A stretch of 64,000 bases of DNA from Meiothermus sp. Lineage in GTDB: Bacteria; Deinococcota; Deinococci; Deinococcales; Thermaceae. A program made the position numbers and the translations under genes. The stretch is from positions 682,001 to 746,000 of the forward strand of contig NZ_BPIJ01000001.1 of assembly GCF_026004055.1 (NCBI RefSeq). Reading direction: 5' to 3'. The notes beneath the pieces were generated by a model. That model saw only the letters and a program-made list of their open reading frames with translations, did no database searches and was not told the origin of the DNA. Each line of letters starts with the position of its first letter. Position 1 is the first letter of the stretch. Of the stretch, positions 54,326 to 63,551 are shown in pieces.

Positions 54326-54354
54326 AGGGTAGCAAGACCCAGGGCTTCCGTCAA
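54326..54354 (-). promoter_or_regulatory. trp operon promoter
   Basis: Minus-strand TTGACG (54354-54349), spacer 17, TACCCT (54331-54326); the start falls at about 54319, just ahead of the leader peptide ATG. Confidence 0.6.
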
Positions 54355-54425
54355 GACAAGCACCAGACTGGAGGTTTTCCCTGCACCCTGAGCAAGAGCA
54401 AGCGGGGTAGGGTAAAGTTGTCTGG

Positions 54426-55655
54426 ATGGAACCTTTTGCAGACTACCTCGATAAGCTGGCAAAAGTAGCGGTGCAGGTGGGGCTTGGGCTAAAGGCCGGT
54501 CAGGAAGTGGTCATTACCGCCCCCATCGAGGCCGTGCCCCTGGCGCGCAAGATTGCCGAGTATGCCTACCGGGCCGGAAGCCCGCTGGTGACGGTGCTCT
54601 ACGACGACGACGCTGCCACCCTCCTGCGCTTTCAGCACGCCCCCGAAAGCGCCTTCGAGCACGCTCCCAAGTGGCTTTTTGAGGGGATGGCCGCAGCCTT
54701 TCGCAGCGGAGCAGCCCGCTTGCATATTGCAGGCAGCGACCCCAACTTGCTGCGGGGACAAAACCCCGAGCGCGTAGCCCGGGCCAACCGCGCCCGCTCG
54801 ATGGCCTACCGCCCGGTACTCGAGCTGATTACCTCGTTCGAGGTCAACTGGACCATCGTGGCCTATCCGCATCCGGCCTGGGCCCAAACGGTTTTTCCCA
54901 ACCTCGAGCAGCAGCAAGCAGTACAAAAGCTCTGGGATGCCATTATCAAGGCCTCGAGGCTCGACACCCCCGACCCTGTGGCTACCTGGCAGGCCCACAA
55001 CCGGCAGCTTTCCGAACGGGTGGCCTACTTGAACCACAAGCGCTATAGCGCCCTGCATTTCAAGGGCCCCGGCACCGACCTGCTCGTCGGGCTGGCCGAC
55101 GACCACGTCTGGGCCGGAGGGGCCGGTCAGGCCAAAAATGGGGCGGTTTGCAACCCCAATATCCCCACCGAGGAAGTATTTACCGCCCCCCACAAAGACC
55201 GCGTCGAGGGCTACGTGCGCAGCACCAAGCCGCTGTCTTACCAGGGCAGTTTGCTCGAGGACATCGAAGTACGTTTCGAAAAAGGCCGGGTAGTGGAGGC
55301 GAAAGCCAAAACCGGCGCCGATGTGCTGCACAAGGTGTTGCAGACCGACGAGGGGGCCAGAAGCCTGGGCGAAGTGGCCCTGGTACCGCACTCCTCACCC
55401 ATCGCCCAGACGGGAATTCTCTTCTACAACACCCTTTTCGACGAAAACGCGGCCAGCCACATTGCGCTGGGGCAGGCCTACAGCGAGTGCATTCGGGGTG
55501 GCAGCCAGCTAAGCCCCGAGGAACTTGCCGCCAAAGGGGCCAACAGCAGCCTAATTCACATAGACTGGATGATCGGCTCGAGCCAGATCGACGTTGACGG
55601 GATCAGCCCGTCCGGTCAGGCCGAGCCGCTCATGCGCGGGGGGGAGTGGGTATAG
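54426..55655 (+). CDS. M29-family aminopeptidase (AmpS/aminopeptidase T type)
   Basis: 409 residues. Dimetal aminopeptidase of the thermophilic M29 family: a beta-alpha N-terminal domain (1-200) and a metal domain with NIPTEEVFTAPHKDRVEG (Glu and His ligands), LGEVALVPHSSPI (Glu), LFYNTLFDENAASHIALGQAYSECI (Asp/His) and HIDWMIGS (His-x-Asp). All expected ligands are visible. It removes N-terminal residues from peptides in the cytoplasm. It is divergent from the trp operon, with a TAGGGT box 13 bases before the ATG. Confidence 0.93.
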   Translation: MEPFADYLDKLAKVAVQVGLGLKAGQEVVITAPIEAVPLARKIAEYAYRAGSPLVTVLYDDDAATLLRFQHAPESAFEHAPKWLFEGMAAAFRSGAARLHIAGSDPNLLRGQNPERVARANRARSMAYRPVLELITSFEVNWTIVAYPHPAWAQTVFPNLEQQQAVQKLWDAIIKASRLDTPDPVATWQAHNRQLSERVAYLNHKRYSALHFKGPGTDLLVGLADDHVWAGGAGQAKNGAVCNPNIPTEEVFTAPHKDRVEGYVRSTKPLSYQGSLLEDIEVRFEKGRVVEAKAKTGADVLHKVLQTDEGARSLGEVALVPHSSPIAQTGILFYNTLFDENAASHIALGQAYSECIRGGSQLSPEELAAKGANSSLIHIDWMIGSSQIDVDGISPSGQAEPLMRGGEWV

Positions 55656-55660
55656 GTGGC

Positions 55661-56119
55661 CTACGACCGGGTGGTTGGCCGCTGGTAGCGCTCCCAAGCT
55701 AAAGCGGCCTGAGTCAGGGAATAGCCTCGGTTGAGCAGAAAACGCATCGCCCTGGGTTTTTCACCCCGGTGACGGCCTGGGTAGCGCTCGAGCAAGGCTA
55801 GGGCCGCCTCTACAGGGTCTTGTAACGAGGCCTGTTCGGCCAGAACCTGCTCTACAACCTCACGCGAAAGGCCTTTGCTCAACAAGGCCCGGCGCAGCTT
55901 GGCCGCACCCCAACGGCCTGCATAAAGCCGGGCGTAGCCTTCGGCGTACTGTCGGTCGTCGAGGTAACCCAAGCCCTTTAGTCGTTGCACCACCGCCTCG
56001 ACCATATCCAAGGGGGCTTTTCGGGCCAGTTTTTGACGCAGGGTCGCTTCCGGGTAAGCCCTGGCCCCTAGGGCCCGCACCGCATATAAGAACAACTCAT
56101 CGGGGGTAGTGTGCTTCAC
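55661..56119 (-). CDS. recX: RecX-family regulator of RecA
   Basis: 152 residues in three-helix repeats typical of RecX: ALGARAYPEATLRQKLARK, VVQRLKGLGYLDDRQYAEGYAR, RWGAAKLRRALLSKGLSREVVEQVL and the C-terminal RAMRFLLNRGYSLTQAALAWERY. It inhibits or tunes RecA filaments. recA is not adjacent. Element A copy 3 lies immediately upstream of the start, so it may supply or disrupt the promoter. Confidence 0.88.
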   Translation of the reverse strand: MKHTTPDELFLYAVRALGARAYPEATLRQKLARKAPLDMVEAVVQRLKGLGYLDDRQYAEGYARLYAGRWGAAKLRRALLSKGLSREVVEQVLAEQASLQDPVEAALALLERYPGRHRGEKPRAMRFLLNRGYSLTQAALAWERYQRPTTRS

Positions 56120-56135
56120 ATGTCCGATTATGCCC

Positions 56136-56480
56136 TGAGTGCGCTGGTAACAAAATACGCAGCATGGGGTTTAGCCTTCAGAACGCGCCGTGTCTCGTAA
56201 ACCTGGGCCTTCGGTGCCTTGCCTGTACGGTCATGCAAAAAGCACCCCACCCCGCTTCGCCCCTTCCCTCCCCTACTGCGTAGGGGAGGCCAGGTGGGGT
56301 GGCTGACCTGGCCCTTCACGCAGCGGATTGCGGGCCTTGCCTAATACCCTCCCCCACCCTCCCTACGCGGTAGGGAGGGCGTTTTTAGGCCATCTCGGGG
56401 GCCGAAGTGGGATGGAATCTCTACATCGATGTATTCGGGGTGCGGTACATAACTTCGGAAATTTAGTTACCATACCACTG
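56136..56480 (+). repeat. MITE-like element A, copy 3
   Basis: Core identical in layout to the other A copies, but the ends have decayed: TGAGTGCGCTGGTAAC on the left and GTTACCATACCACTGA on the right. The 12-mer TGAGTGCGCTGG appears at both 56136 and 56479, the second being the start of element B copy 5. Confidence 0.75.
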
Positions 56481-56662
56481 AGTGCGCTGGAAACAAAGTA
56501 TGTGATGCCGGCCTTCTCTTGTCATAGCGAGCATCCGCAGGATGCGAAGCAATACAGAGATTCTGGATTGCTTCGTCGGCGGGGGCCTCCTTGCAATGAC
56601 AAGGGGGGCACATCTGGATTTGTAAGAGCAAAGCGACGTAAATCAGATTGCCAGACCACTGA
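56479..56662 (+). repeat. MITE-like element B, copy 5
   Basis: Left end TGAGTGCGCTGGAAACAAAG, right end GATTGCCAGACCACTGA, directly abutting element A copy 3. The core palindrome is shorter than in copy 4 (part of the middle is missing). Confidence 0.7.
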
Positions 56663-56778
56663 GCAAACGGCATCTGTAAGTACGGGCGCACCGCAGCACT
56701 TGACGCTCGGGCCCGAACCCTAGACACTAGACTTTCAGCCGGAGGCTTTTGCCCCCTTTTCTTGGAGACCCCATCCTC

Positions 56779-57510
56779 ATGCGTGTGTTTGCCATTGCCG
56801 ATATCCACCTGTCCAAGGCTTTCCCCAAGCCCATGAACATCTTTGGGCCGGAGTGGGCCAAGCACCCCGAGGCGGTGTTCGAGGAATGGCGCAAAACCGT
56901 GGGTGACGATGACTTGGTCATCGTGGCCGGAGATATCTCCTGGGCCATGAAACTGCCTGAGGCCCTGCTCGACCTGGCCGACTTAGCCCAGCTACCAGGC
57001 ACCAAGGTACTTTTGCGCGGCAACCACGACTACTGGTGGCCCTCCATTAGCCGTCTGCGGCAGGTGCTGCCACCCCGCATGCACGCCCTGCAACACGACT
57101 CCCTGATCATCGGCGACCTGGCCATTGCCGGAAGCCGCGGCTGGGACACCCCCGGCAGCTACAACTTCACCCCGGAAGACGAAAAAATATACAAACGCGA
57201 AGTCGAGCGGCTGGCATTGTCGCTCAAAACCCTACAAAACCACGAGTATGAGCACCTAATCCTGGCCATGCACTACCCGCCGTATGGCCCTACCGGTGGC
57301 CCCACCGGCTTTACCGAGTTGATAGACCAGTACCGGCCTACTTGCGTGGTCTACGGGCACCTGCACGGGGCTGACCCCGAGCGCTTACCCAAGCAGTGGA
57401 ATGGGATTCCCCTACACTTTGTCTCTGCCGACGTGGTACGCTTTAAGCCGCAACTCATCCTCGAGACCGCCCATCAGACACATGCGGTAAATGTTGCCGG
57501 TGTCGAATAG
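56779..57510 (+). CDS. Calcineurin-like metallophosphoesterase
   Basis: 243 residues from the ATG at 56779 (ggag upstream). All five metal motifs are present: ADIH (Asp8, His10), VIVAGDISW, LRGNHDYWWPS, LAMHYPPYG and VYGHLHGADP. The GNHDYWW and KxWNGIPLHFVSADV features place it among the bacterial YmdB/predicted phosphohydrolase branch of unknown substrate, possibly nucleotide or phosphodiester hydrolysis. Confidence 0.88.
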   Translation: MRVFAIADIHLSKAFPKPMNIFGPEWAKHPEAVFEEWRKTVGDDDLVIVAGDISWAMKLPEALLDLADLAQLPGTKVLLRGNHDYWWPSISRLRQVLPPRMHALQHDSLIIGDLAIAGSRGWDTPGSYNFTPEDEKIYKREVERLALSLKTLQNHEYEHLILAMHYPPYGPTGGPTGFTELIDQYRPTCVVYGHLHGADPERLPKQWNGIPLHFVSADVVRFKPQLILETAHQTHAVNVAGVE

Positions 57511-57650
57511 CGAGTGGCCTGTGGTTCACGGCTTTACCTGGATAGGTGGCAACCTGGATCAGCGCTCGGCCTTCGGCTTTGGGCTTTCTGCAACGTTGCG
57601 CTACTACCTTCCCAACTGCCCGTTCTCTATATCTGGAGTATCATCCAGGC

Positions 57651-57935
57651 ATGATTACCGCTTTTGTCCTGATCCAAACCAGCCGTGAGTCCACCGCCGA
57701 AACCGCCGAGGCGGTGGCCGAAATTCCGGGCGTGGCCGAGGTGTATTCGGTTACGGGGGAATGGGATCTGGTGGCTATCCTACGCTTCCAAGACTTCGAG
57801 CAGCTCGACGACATCGTGACCCTGGGCCTGCGCAAGCTCAAGGGCATCGAACGCACCCAAACCCTCCTGGCTTTTAGGGCCTATTCCCGCAAGCTGCTCG
57901 AGCAAGGTTTCAATATTGGCAGCGAAGGGCTCTGA
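57651..57935 (+). CDS. Stand-alone RAM (Lrp/AsnC ligand-binding) domain protein
   Basis: 94 residues from the ATG at 57651. Only the ferredoxin-like effector domain of Lrp/AsnC regulators is present (MITAFVLIQTSRE, AEIPGVAEVYSVTGEWDLVAILRFQDFEQLDDIV, GIERTQTLLAFRAYS); the DNA-binding helix-turn-helix is absent and is not encoded upstream in any frame. Stand-alone RAM proteins are known in Thermus and bind amino acids as decamers or modulate full-length Lrp proteins. Confidence 0.88.
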   Translation: MITAFVLIQTSRESTAETAEAVAEIPGVAEVYSVTGEWDLVAILRFQDFEQLDDIVTLGLRKLKGIERTQTLLAFRAYSRKLLEQGFNIGSEGL

Positions 57936-57942
57936 GCTCAGC

Positions 57943-58494
57943 ATGTTTCGCTTTTTCTTGCTGCTCCAGCTCGGGCTCTTGCTAATCGGGCTGGTCTGGA
58001 TGGAGCTAGCCGGCTACTCCGCCCTGCAAAACCCCAACCCCCTGCGCGATACGCTGGCCTTTTTCTTGCTTTTTTTCGGGTTGATGGGCCTCGAGCGCCT
58101 GTTTTCCTGGCTTTTCCCGCAAAGCTTCCGGGCAGCCGAGGCCCTGCACGGCCAGCTTGGGGCAGTCATGCGAGCCCAGGGCGTCAACCACCATCAGGCC
58201 CTACTCCTAGCCGTGGTATCGGGCGTAGGTGAGGAGGTGTTTTTTCGCGGGGCCCTACAAAATGCCTTGTGGGGCGGTTGGCTTGGGGTGCTACTCCAGG
58301 CGGTGGTGTTTACGGCACTTCATCCGGTGCCCGACCGCAAAGCCTGGAGCTATCCACTGTTTATTTTTGTGGGCGGTCTGCTGTTCGGTGCAAGTTATCT
58401 GCTCACCGGAAGCCTGATTCCGGGTATCCTGGCCCACTACCTCCACAACGCCCGGGGCTTTTATCAGCTTCTGGAGCAAGAGAAAGCCGTTTAG
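57943..58494 (+). CDS. CPBP-family intramembrane protease
   Basis: 183 residues from the ATG at 57943, 7 bases after the RAM gene. About five or six membrane helices; the CPBP/Abi motifs are EEVFFRG (glutamate pair plus Arg), FTALHP and HYLHN. The family covers CAAX prenyl proteases and bacteriocin-immunity-type proteins; the substrate here is unknown. The TAG stop at 58492-58494 is formed by the end of element A copy 4. Confidence 0.85.
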   Translation: MFRFFLLLQLGLLLIGLVWMELAGYSALQNPNPLRDTLAFFLLFFGLMGLERLFSWLFPQSFRAAEALHGQLGAVMRAQGVNHHQALLLAVVSGVGEEVFFRGALQNALWGGWLGVLLQAVVFTALHPVPDRKAWSYPLFIFVGGLLFGASYLLTGSLIPGILAHYLHNARGFYQLLEQEKAV

Positions 58495-58836
58495 TGGTCT
58501 GGTAACTAAATTTCCGAAGTTATGTACCGCACACCGAATACATCGTTGTAGAGATTCCATCCCACTTCGGCCCCCGAGATGGACTAAAAACGCCCTCCCT
58601 ACCGCGTAGGGAGGGTGGGGGAGGGTATCAGGCAAGGCCCCCAATCCGCTGCGTGAAGGGCCAGGTCAGCCACCCCACCTGGCCTCCCCTACGCAGTAGG
58701 GGAGGGAAGGGACGAAGCGGGGTGGGGTGCTTTTTGCATGACCGTACAGGCAAGACACCGAAGGCCCAGGTTTACGAGACACGGCGCGTTCTGAAGGCTA
58801 AACCCCATACTGCGTATTTTGTTACCAGACCATTTA
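58492..58836 (-). repeat. MITE-like element A, copy 4 (reverse)
   Basis: 345 bp, reverse orientation, ends TAGTGGTCTGGTAAC and GTTACCAGACCATTTA with TA on both outer sides. It follows the CPBP protease directly and provides its stop codon. 58837-59091 contains only the icd upstream region. Confidence 0.85.
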
Positions 58837-59091
58837 GAGCGTTAATAAAAATTGACCCTACCGGGTTTATGCATTCTCCGTCCCACACGCGACAAAAGTG
58901 CGCGATAAGGGCTCCACAGGAATTATGTTCTGGGATGGCTGTCGCCCAGCCCATCTTCCCTTCAGCAAACCAACAAACAGCTCCCACAGAAGGATGCTTG
59001 ATCGATTCGACACTATTGACCTTCGATTTGGGCTTTCAGCAACTCCAAGCGGCAAGCCCCAGACCCCCACTTCTGTTATGCTTTTGGTGCT

Positions 59092-60366
59092 ATGGCTTAC
59101 CAAAAAATCACGGTTCCGGCAGGCGAGAAGATTTCCATTCACGAAGGCAAGCTACAGGTACCCGACCACCCCATTGTGGGCTTCATCGAGGGCGACGGCA
59201 CCGGCCCCGACATCTGGAGAGCGGCGCAACCCGTGCTAGATGCAGCGGTTGCTAAAGCCTACGGGGGCAAGCGCAAAATTGCCTGGGCGGAAATTTATGC
59301 CGGCGAAAAGGCCAACCAGGTCTACGGCGAGGTCATCTGGCTGCCCGAGGAAACCCTCGAGTTCATCCGCGAGTACCTGGTAGCCATCAAGGGGCCCCTG
59401 ACCACACCCGTAGGCGGCGGGATTCGTTCCATCAACGTGGCGCTGCGCCAGGAACTCGACCTGTATGCCTGCGTGCGCCCGGTGCAGTGGTTCGAGGGGG
59501 TACCCAGCCCGGTACGGCATCCCGAGCTGGTCAACATGGTCATTTTCCGTGAGAACACCGAGGACATCTACGCTGGTATCGAGTTTCCCAAGGATAGCCC
59601 CGAGGTGAGAAAGTTCCTCGAGTGGTTCAAGGCCGAGTTCCCCAAACCCTATAGCAAGATTCGCTTCCCCGATACTAGCGGTATCGGCATCAAGCCGGTC
59701 TCGGAGGAAGGCACCCAGCGCCTGGTCGAGGCCGCCCTCAACTACGCCATAGACAACGACCTGCCCTCGGTCACGCTGGTACATAAGGGCAACATCATGA
59801 AGTTTACCGAGGGGGCCTTCCGCGACTGGGGCTATGCCCTAGCCAAGAGCAAATACGGCGCGGTAGACCTGGATGGCGGCCCCTGGCAGACCTTCACCAA
59901 CCCCAAAACCGGCAAGCAGATCGTGGTAAAGGATATGATCGCCGACAACTTCTTGCAGCAGATTCTGCTGCGCCCGGCCGAGTACAGCGTGATCGCCACC
60001 CTCAACCTGAACGGCGACTACATCTCCGACGCTCTGGCCGCCCAGGTAGGCGGCATTGGCATTGCTCCCGGCTCCAACGTGAACTACTACACCGGACACG
60101 CGGTCTTCGAGGCCACCCACGGCACCGCCCCCAAATATGCCGGAAAAGACCAGGTCAACCCCAGTTCGGTGATCCTTTCGGGCGAGATGATGCTGCGGTA
60201 TCTGGGCTGGACAGAAGCCGCCGACCTGATCATCCATGCCATGACCAAGACCATCGCCCAAGGCAGGGTCACCTACGACTTCCACCGCCTAATGGTGGCC
60301 GAAGGCCGCAGCGCCACCTTGCTCAAGTGCAGCGAGTTTGGTCAGGCCTTGGTGGAGAATATGTAG
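59092..60366 (+). CDS. icd: Isocitrate dehydrogenase, NADP+-type
   Basis: 424 residues, dimeric E. coli-like class. It oxidises isocitrate to 2-oxoglutarate and CO2 in the TCA cycle. The substrate loop [19 protein letters not shown] carries the regulatory Ser and three Arg contacts; Asp ligands are in [18 protein letters not shown]+ specificity is indicated by [15 protein letters not shown] (Lys-Tyr ... Val) and VTYDFHRLM (Tyr, Arg). A TATGCT box 9 bases before the ATG hints at a near-leaderless transcript. An intrinsic terminator follows. Confidence 0.95.
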   Translation: MAYQKITVPAGEKISIHEGKLQVPDHPIVGFIEGDGTGPDIWRAAQPVLDAAVAKAYGGKRKIAWAEIYAGEKANQVYGEVIWLPEETLEFIREYLVAIKGPLTTPVGGGIRSINVALRQELDLYACVRPVQWFEGVPSPVRHPELVNMVIFRENTEDIYAGIEFPKDSPEVRKFLEWFKAEFPKPYSKIRFPDTSGIGIKPVSEEGTQRLVEAALNYAIDNDLPSVTLVHKGNIMKFTEGAFRDWGYALAKSKYGAVDLDGGPWQTFTNPKTGKQIVVKDMIADNFLQQILLRPAEYSVIATLNLNGDYISDALAAQVGGIGIAPGSNVNYYTGHAVFEATHGTAPKYAGKDQVNPSSVILSGEMMLRYLGWTEAADLIIHAMTKTIAQGRVTYDFHRLMVAEGRSATLLKCSEFGQALVENM

Positions 60367-60382
60367 AGCATTTCCTACAAAT

Positions 60383-60416
60383 ACGCGGTATGGCGTTTTT
60401 GCTGTACCGCGTTTTT
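60383..60416 (+). terminator. icd terminator
   Basis: ACGCGGTA/TACCGCGT stem followed by GTTTTTAT; its T run touches the start of element B copy 6. Confidence 0.7.
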
Positions 60417-60703
60417 ATTGGTCTGGCGAAGCTGGTTTTCGCCACCTTATGTAGATATGCGTTTTCCTTGACCAGCGCCTCGTCATTGCAAGGAGGCCCC
60501 CGCCGACGAAGCAATCCAGATAGGGCTGACTGGGCTAGCCAGGCCAGAGATTCCGTCGCGTCTCCCCACGTAATGTACCCGGTACAGCAAAGTTCGCTGC
60601 ACCGGATATTCGTGGGAGTCCGCTCTGGATTGCTTCGCATCCTCCGGATGCTCGCAATGACAGGAGAAGACCTGCATCACATACTTTGCTACCAGAGCAG
60701 TTA
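60416..60703 (-). repeat. MITE-like element B, copy 6 (carries element E)
   Basis: Reverse orientation, ends TATTGGTCTGG and CTACCAGAGCAGTTA. The core is interrupted at 60553-60623 by an E-type element, the same composite as copy 2 (19534-19837). Confidence 0.75.
60553..60623 (-). repeat. Element E relative nested in element B copy 6
   Basis: CCGTCGCGTCTCCCC to CGTGGGAGTCCGC, reverse of the insert at 19611-19695, with an inner CCCGGTACAG/CTGCACCGG hairpin. It is slightly shorter than the other copy. Confidence 0.6.
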
Positions 60704-60793
60704 TAGCGATCTTCACAAAGATCGAGCCATCCGGGGCTAAGAATCCATTGTTCCGGAGAGAACAGTGGCCACATCTGTGAAGAGCGCGATGTA
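60702..60793 (+). repeat. Element F, intact copy
   Basis: About 92 bp; inverted ends TATAGCGATCTTCACA and TGTGAAGAGCGCGATGTA. It serves as the uninterrupted reference for the split copy at 27000-27470 and the half copy at 17736. Confidence 0.65.
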
Positions 60794-60912
60794 TCGCATG
60801 TCTGCCAAGTTGTAGTACCCATCCAGTAAAATTAACAAGCCTGGATTCAAATGGTCTGTATAATGGACAATAACAAGAACCTTATGCAGCAATAATCAAA
60901 CGGGAGGGGATT

Positions 60913-61203
60913 ATGGTACAGGTTCTGTTGGTGCTGGGGCTACTTTTAATGCTCTACAACACCTATACCGGCTTTACGATGAGGGGCAAAGCACCCGGTG
61001 GAATTATTGGAGAAAGGCTAACTCAGCTCAACTGGTTTATTTTGCTTTTTGCCCTGGGCTATTTCGTTGTGGGCATTCTGACCTGGAGCCGCCCGGTTGA
61101 CTCTCTACTAATCATATTGGGCTTGATCTTGTTATTTGGAGCAATTTTTGTTTTGTTGGTTTTGAGGCTGGTGCAAGCAGTGCTTGCAGCGCTCGAGGCC
61201 TGA
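60913..61203 (+). CDS. Small three-helix membrane protein, unknown function
   Basis: 96 residues; gggagggg lies seven bases before the ATG. Hydrophobic segments at about 3-21, 40-58 and 65-92, with a short polar loop GFTMRGKAPGGIIGERLTQ between the first two. No family recognised. Its TGA overlaps the ATG of the next gene (TGATG), so the two are translationally coupled. Confidence 0.7.
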   Translation: MVQVLLVLGLLLMLYNTYTGFTMRGKAPGGIIGERLTQLNWFILLFALGYFVVGILTWSRPVDSLLIILGLILLFGAIFVLLVLRLVQAVLAALEA

Positions 61204-61661
61204 TGCGAATCTACCGGCGCACTGCAAAACCTCTCGCCATACTTCTCGGTCGGGAGGAGCGGTTGGTTTACTCTTTATGCCGTGAGGAGATAAGCGATGT
61301 GGTTCTGGCCCAGCGCACCAGTCTTGCACTGGATGTTCTGGAAAAGATTCTTGCCTCTTTGCTCGAGCAGGGCTTGATTGAAACCGTGGTGGCCTCCAAG
61401 GATCTATCAAGTGAAGTTTTGCAATCTGAGCCCACCACGGCATTTCAGGATCGGCTGGCTACCACAAAAGCCAAGCTAGCTGAGATTCTCGAGGCCGAAC
61501 TGGGCCAGCAGGCAAAAAAGTACCTACCCGAATTGGAGAGCAAACAAAGCCTGACAGAGCTAGAAGAGTGGAGTTACAAACTGGTGTTGAAACTTAAACT
61601 CACCATCAGTCAAAAAGCAGCCACCGCTTTAGAAGCTCGCCTCAAGTCTTTATTCAGCTAG
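61203..61661 (+). CDS. Unknown protein with possible winged-helix N-terminus
   Basis: 152 residues. No family recognised with certainty. Residues 15-60 (LGREERLVYSLCREEISDVVLAQRTSLALDVLEKILASLLEQGLIETV) have the helix pattern of a winged-helix domain; residues 75-150 are amphipathic helices (FQDRLATTKAKLAEILEAELGQQAKKYLPELE). Coupled to a small membrane protein, it could be a membrane-tethered regulator or adaptor; this is inference. Codon use is similar to the rest of the window. Confidence 0.6.
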   Translation: MRIYRRTAKPLAILLGREERLVYSLCREEISDVVLAQRTSLALDVLEKILASLLEQGLIETVVASKDLSSEVLQSEPTTAFQDRLATTKAKLAEILEAELGQQAKKYLPELESKQSLTELEEWSYKLVLKLKLTISQKAATALEARLKSLFS

Positions 61662-61827
61662 AGCATCGCCGTTTGCTCTCTTTGGCCGAACCCGTAGCGC
61701 TTGGTGATTGGTCATGCGCAGTTGTGGCCTTTTGGCCGCCCAACCACGCTGTGCCGTGGATTACTGGCAAGGAGCAACATACCTGCCGAGCCAAAGGGTT
61801 ATCCAAGTTGCGCAGAGCGGCTGTCTA

Positions 61828-63336
61828 TCAGGTCTTGGGTATCCATTCTACCAACAGCTCCCGCCCGAAAGCCTGCTGAAACAGCTTGGACTGCTTGCGG
61901 GTTTCGGCCAGCTCCACCCAGGGCTCTTCCGAGGCCAGCAGGCTCAGGCGCACCTGCTTGGGGCCAATCTCGATTTCCAGCCCCTCGACCCGCCCGGCCC
62001 GGCTACGCTCGAGGTACTCGCTAATCCGCAAGAGCGTTGCCAGGCGTAGCAAGCGCTTGTTGTCGCCCTCCTGCAGCACCGACCGATACACCCCAGGGCG
62101 GGGCTCGCCCTTGCGGTGGTAGCGCACCAACAGCCCCAGCAAGACCTGCTCGCGGTGGGTCAGGCCGGGGATGGCCGCGCTCATGATCAGGTATTCGCCG
62201 TGCTTGTGGTGGTCGTAGTAGCCCACGCTCATGCCGATGTCGTGCAGTAGGGCAGCCTCGTCCAGAAGCTGCTCCTCGGCCTGGCCGTAGCCGTGCAGGG
62301 GAGCCAGTAGGCGAAAGAGCAGTCGGCAGAAGTGGCGCACCCGAGCAGTGTGGCCAAAGTCCTGGGGGTAGCGGGCAAAGAGGTTGCGCACATAAAAACC
62401 CCGCACATCGCTCAAAAGGTGAGGGGCCGGCAAAAACTCGCGGTAAAAGGCCCCCTCCCGTACCCCCTGGCCGGAAATCCACAGGCCCTCGAGCCCGGTC
62501 TCGCGCAGTACGGTGCGGTAGACCACTCCCCCGGCCACGATCACATCGGCCCGATCGGCCTGGAGGCCCTCGAGCTGCCGCCGCTGCTCGGTGCTGCGCT
62601 GGGCCAACATGGCCACCACCTCCTCGAGTGCCTCCCGCGAAAGGTAGTAGCCGTGAACAAGGTCGAGGGGATAGTTTTGGCGCCGCTGGGCCAGTTTGGC
62701 CAGGTTTCGCACCGTGCCGCCCATCGCCACCAGGGGCAGGGGGTGTTTGCGCACCTGGGCCAGGACTCCCTTCATCTCTTTGCGCACAAAGCGCTCGAGG
62801 TCTTCGATCTCGCCCTTCTTGGGAGGGTTCGAGCGCAGAAACATCTCGGTGAGCCGCACCGCCCCCAGCGGATAGGCCCGGCCCTCGCGGTAGATTCGGC
62901 CTTCCATCTGCGAGAGCTGGGCGCTGCCTCCCCCTAAGTCCATCACCCAGGCGTCTTCAAAGTTAAAAGCGTTGGCTACTGCCAAAACCCCAAAGCGAGC
63001 CTCGTCCTCGCCCGAGAGGACTTGTACCTGGAGGCCTAGCTTTCGTACTTCGCGCATAAACTCCGCGCTATTCTCGGCATCCCGGCTAGCACTCGTAGCA
63101 ATCACCCGTAGTTCGTCTAGGTCGGTGGCCTGGGCAAAATCGGCATAGAGCTTTAGGGCGGAGAGGGCCCGCTGCATCGCGCTTTTACTCAGGCGGCCCT
63201 GGGTAGCAAGCCCCTCGCCTAGCCGCACGGTTTCCCGAATTTCGTCTACCAGCCGGAATTGCTTTCCCGGCTCGTAGACATACACCACCAGCCGCGCCGT
63301 TCCCGACCCCAAGTCCACAATGCCCAGCCGTTGCAC
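61828..63336 (-). CDS. Ppx/GppA phosphatase with C-terminal HD domain
   Basis: 502 residues, GTG start (an upstream ATG is out of frame). The N-terminal actin-like ASKHA fold carries VDLGSGTARLVVY (phosphate 1), SGEDEARFGVLAVAN, VMDLGGGSAQLS (phosphate 2) and PLGAVRLTEMFL. The C-terminal HD domain (from about 315) has ALLHDIGMSVGYYDHHKHGEYLI. The arrangement is that of exopolyphosphatase/guanosine pentaphosphatase enzymes that degrade polyphosphate and pppGpp. No ppk is nearby. Confidence 0.92.
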   Translation of the reverse strand: MQRLGIVDLGSGTARLVVYVYEPGKQFRLVDEIRETVRLGEGLATQGRLSKSAMQRALSALKLYADFAQATDLDELRVIATSASRDAENSAEFMREVRKLGLQVQVLSGEDEARFGVLAVANAFNFEDAWVMDLGGGSAQLSQMEGRIYREGRAYPLGAVRLTEMFLRSNPPKKGEIEDLERFVRKEMKGVLAQVRKHPLPLVAMGGTVRNLAKLAQRRQNYPLDLVHGYYLSREALEEVVAMLAQRSTEQRRQLEGLQADRADVIVAGGVVYRTVLRETGLEGLWISGQGVREGAFYREFLPAPHLLSDVRGFYVRNLFARYPQDFGHTARVRHFCRLLFRLLAPLHGYGQAEEQLLDEAALLHDIGMSVGYYDHHKHGEYLIMSAAIPGLTHREQVLLGLLVRYHRKGEPRPGVYRSVLQEGDNKRLLRLATLLRISEYLERSRAGRVEGLEIEIGPKQVRLSLLASEEPWVELAETRKQSKLFQQAFGRELLVEWIPKT

Positions 63337-63551
63337 CGCCCCATCGTAGGGCTTTAGGGCCAGAGGCTCAAGTTCTGTACGTAGCAGACTTGACCGTTAT
63401 ACCGCATAGAGCCCCAAGAACCAGTGGGCAGATAGGGGATGGAAAGAGAAAGCCTCCAGGGCCGCCTTCTTCTCTTTCACATCCCTCCCGTGGGACAGCG
63501 CTAAAAACGCCCGCAGCCCCGAAGCACCTGGGCCCCTATCCCTCGCACCTA

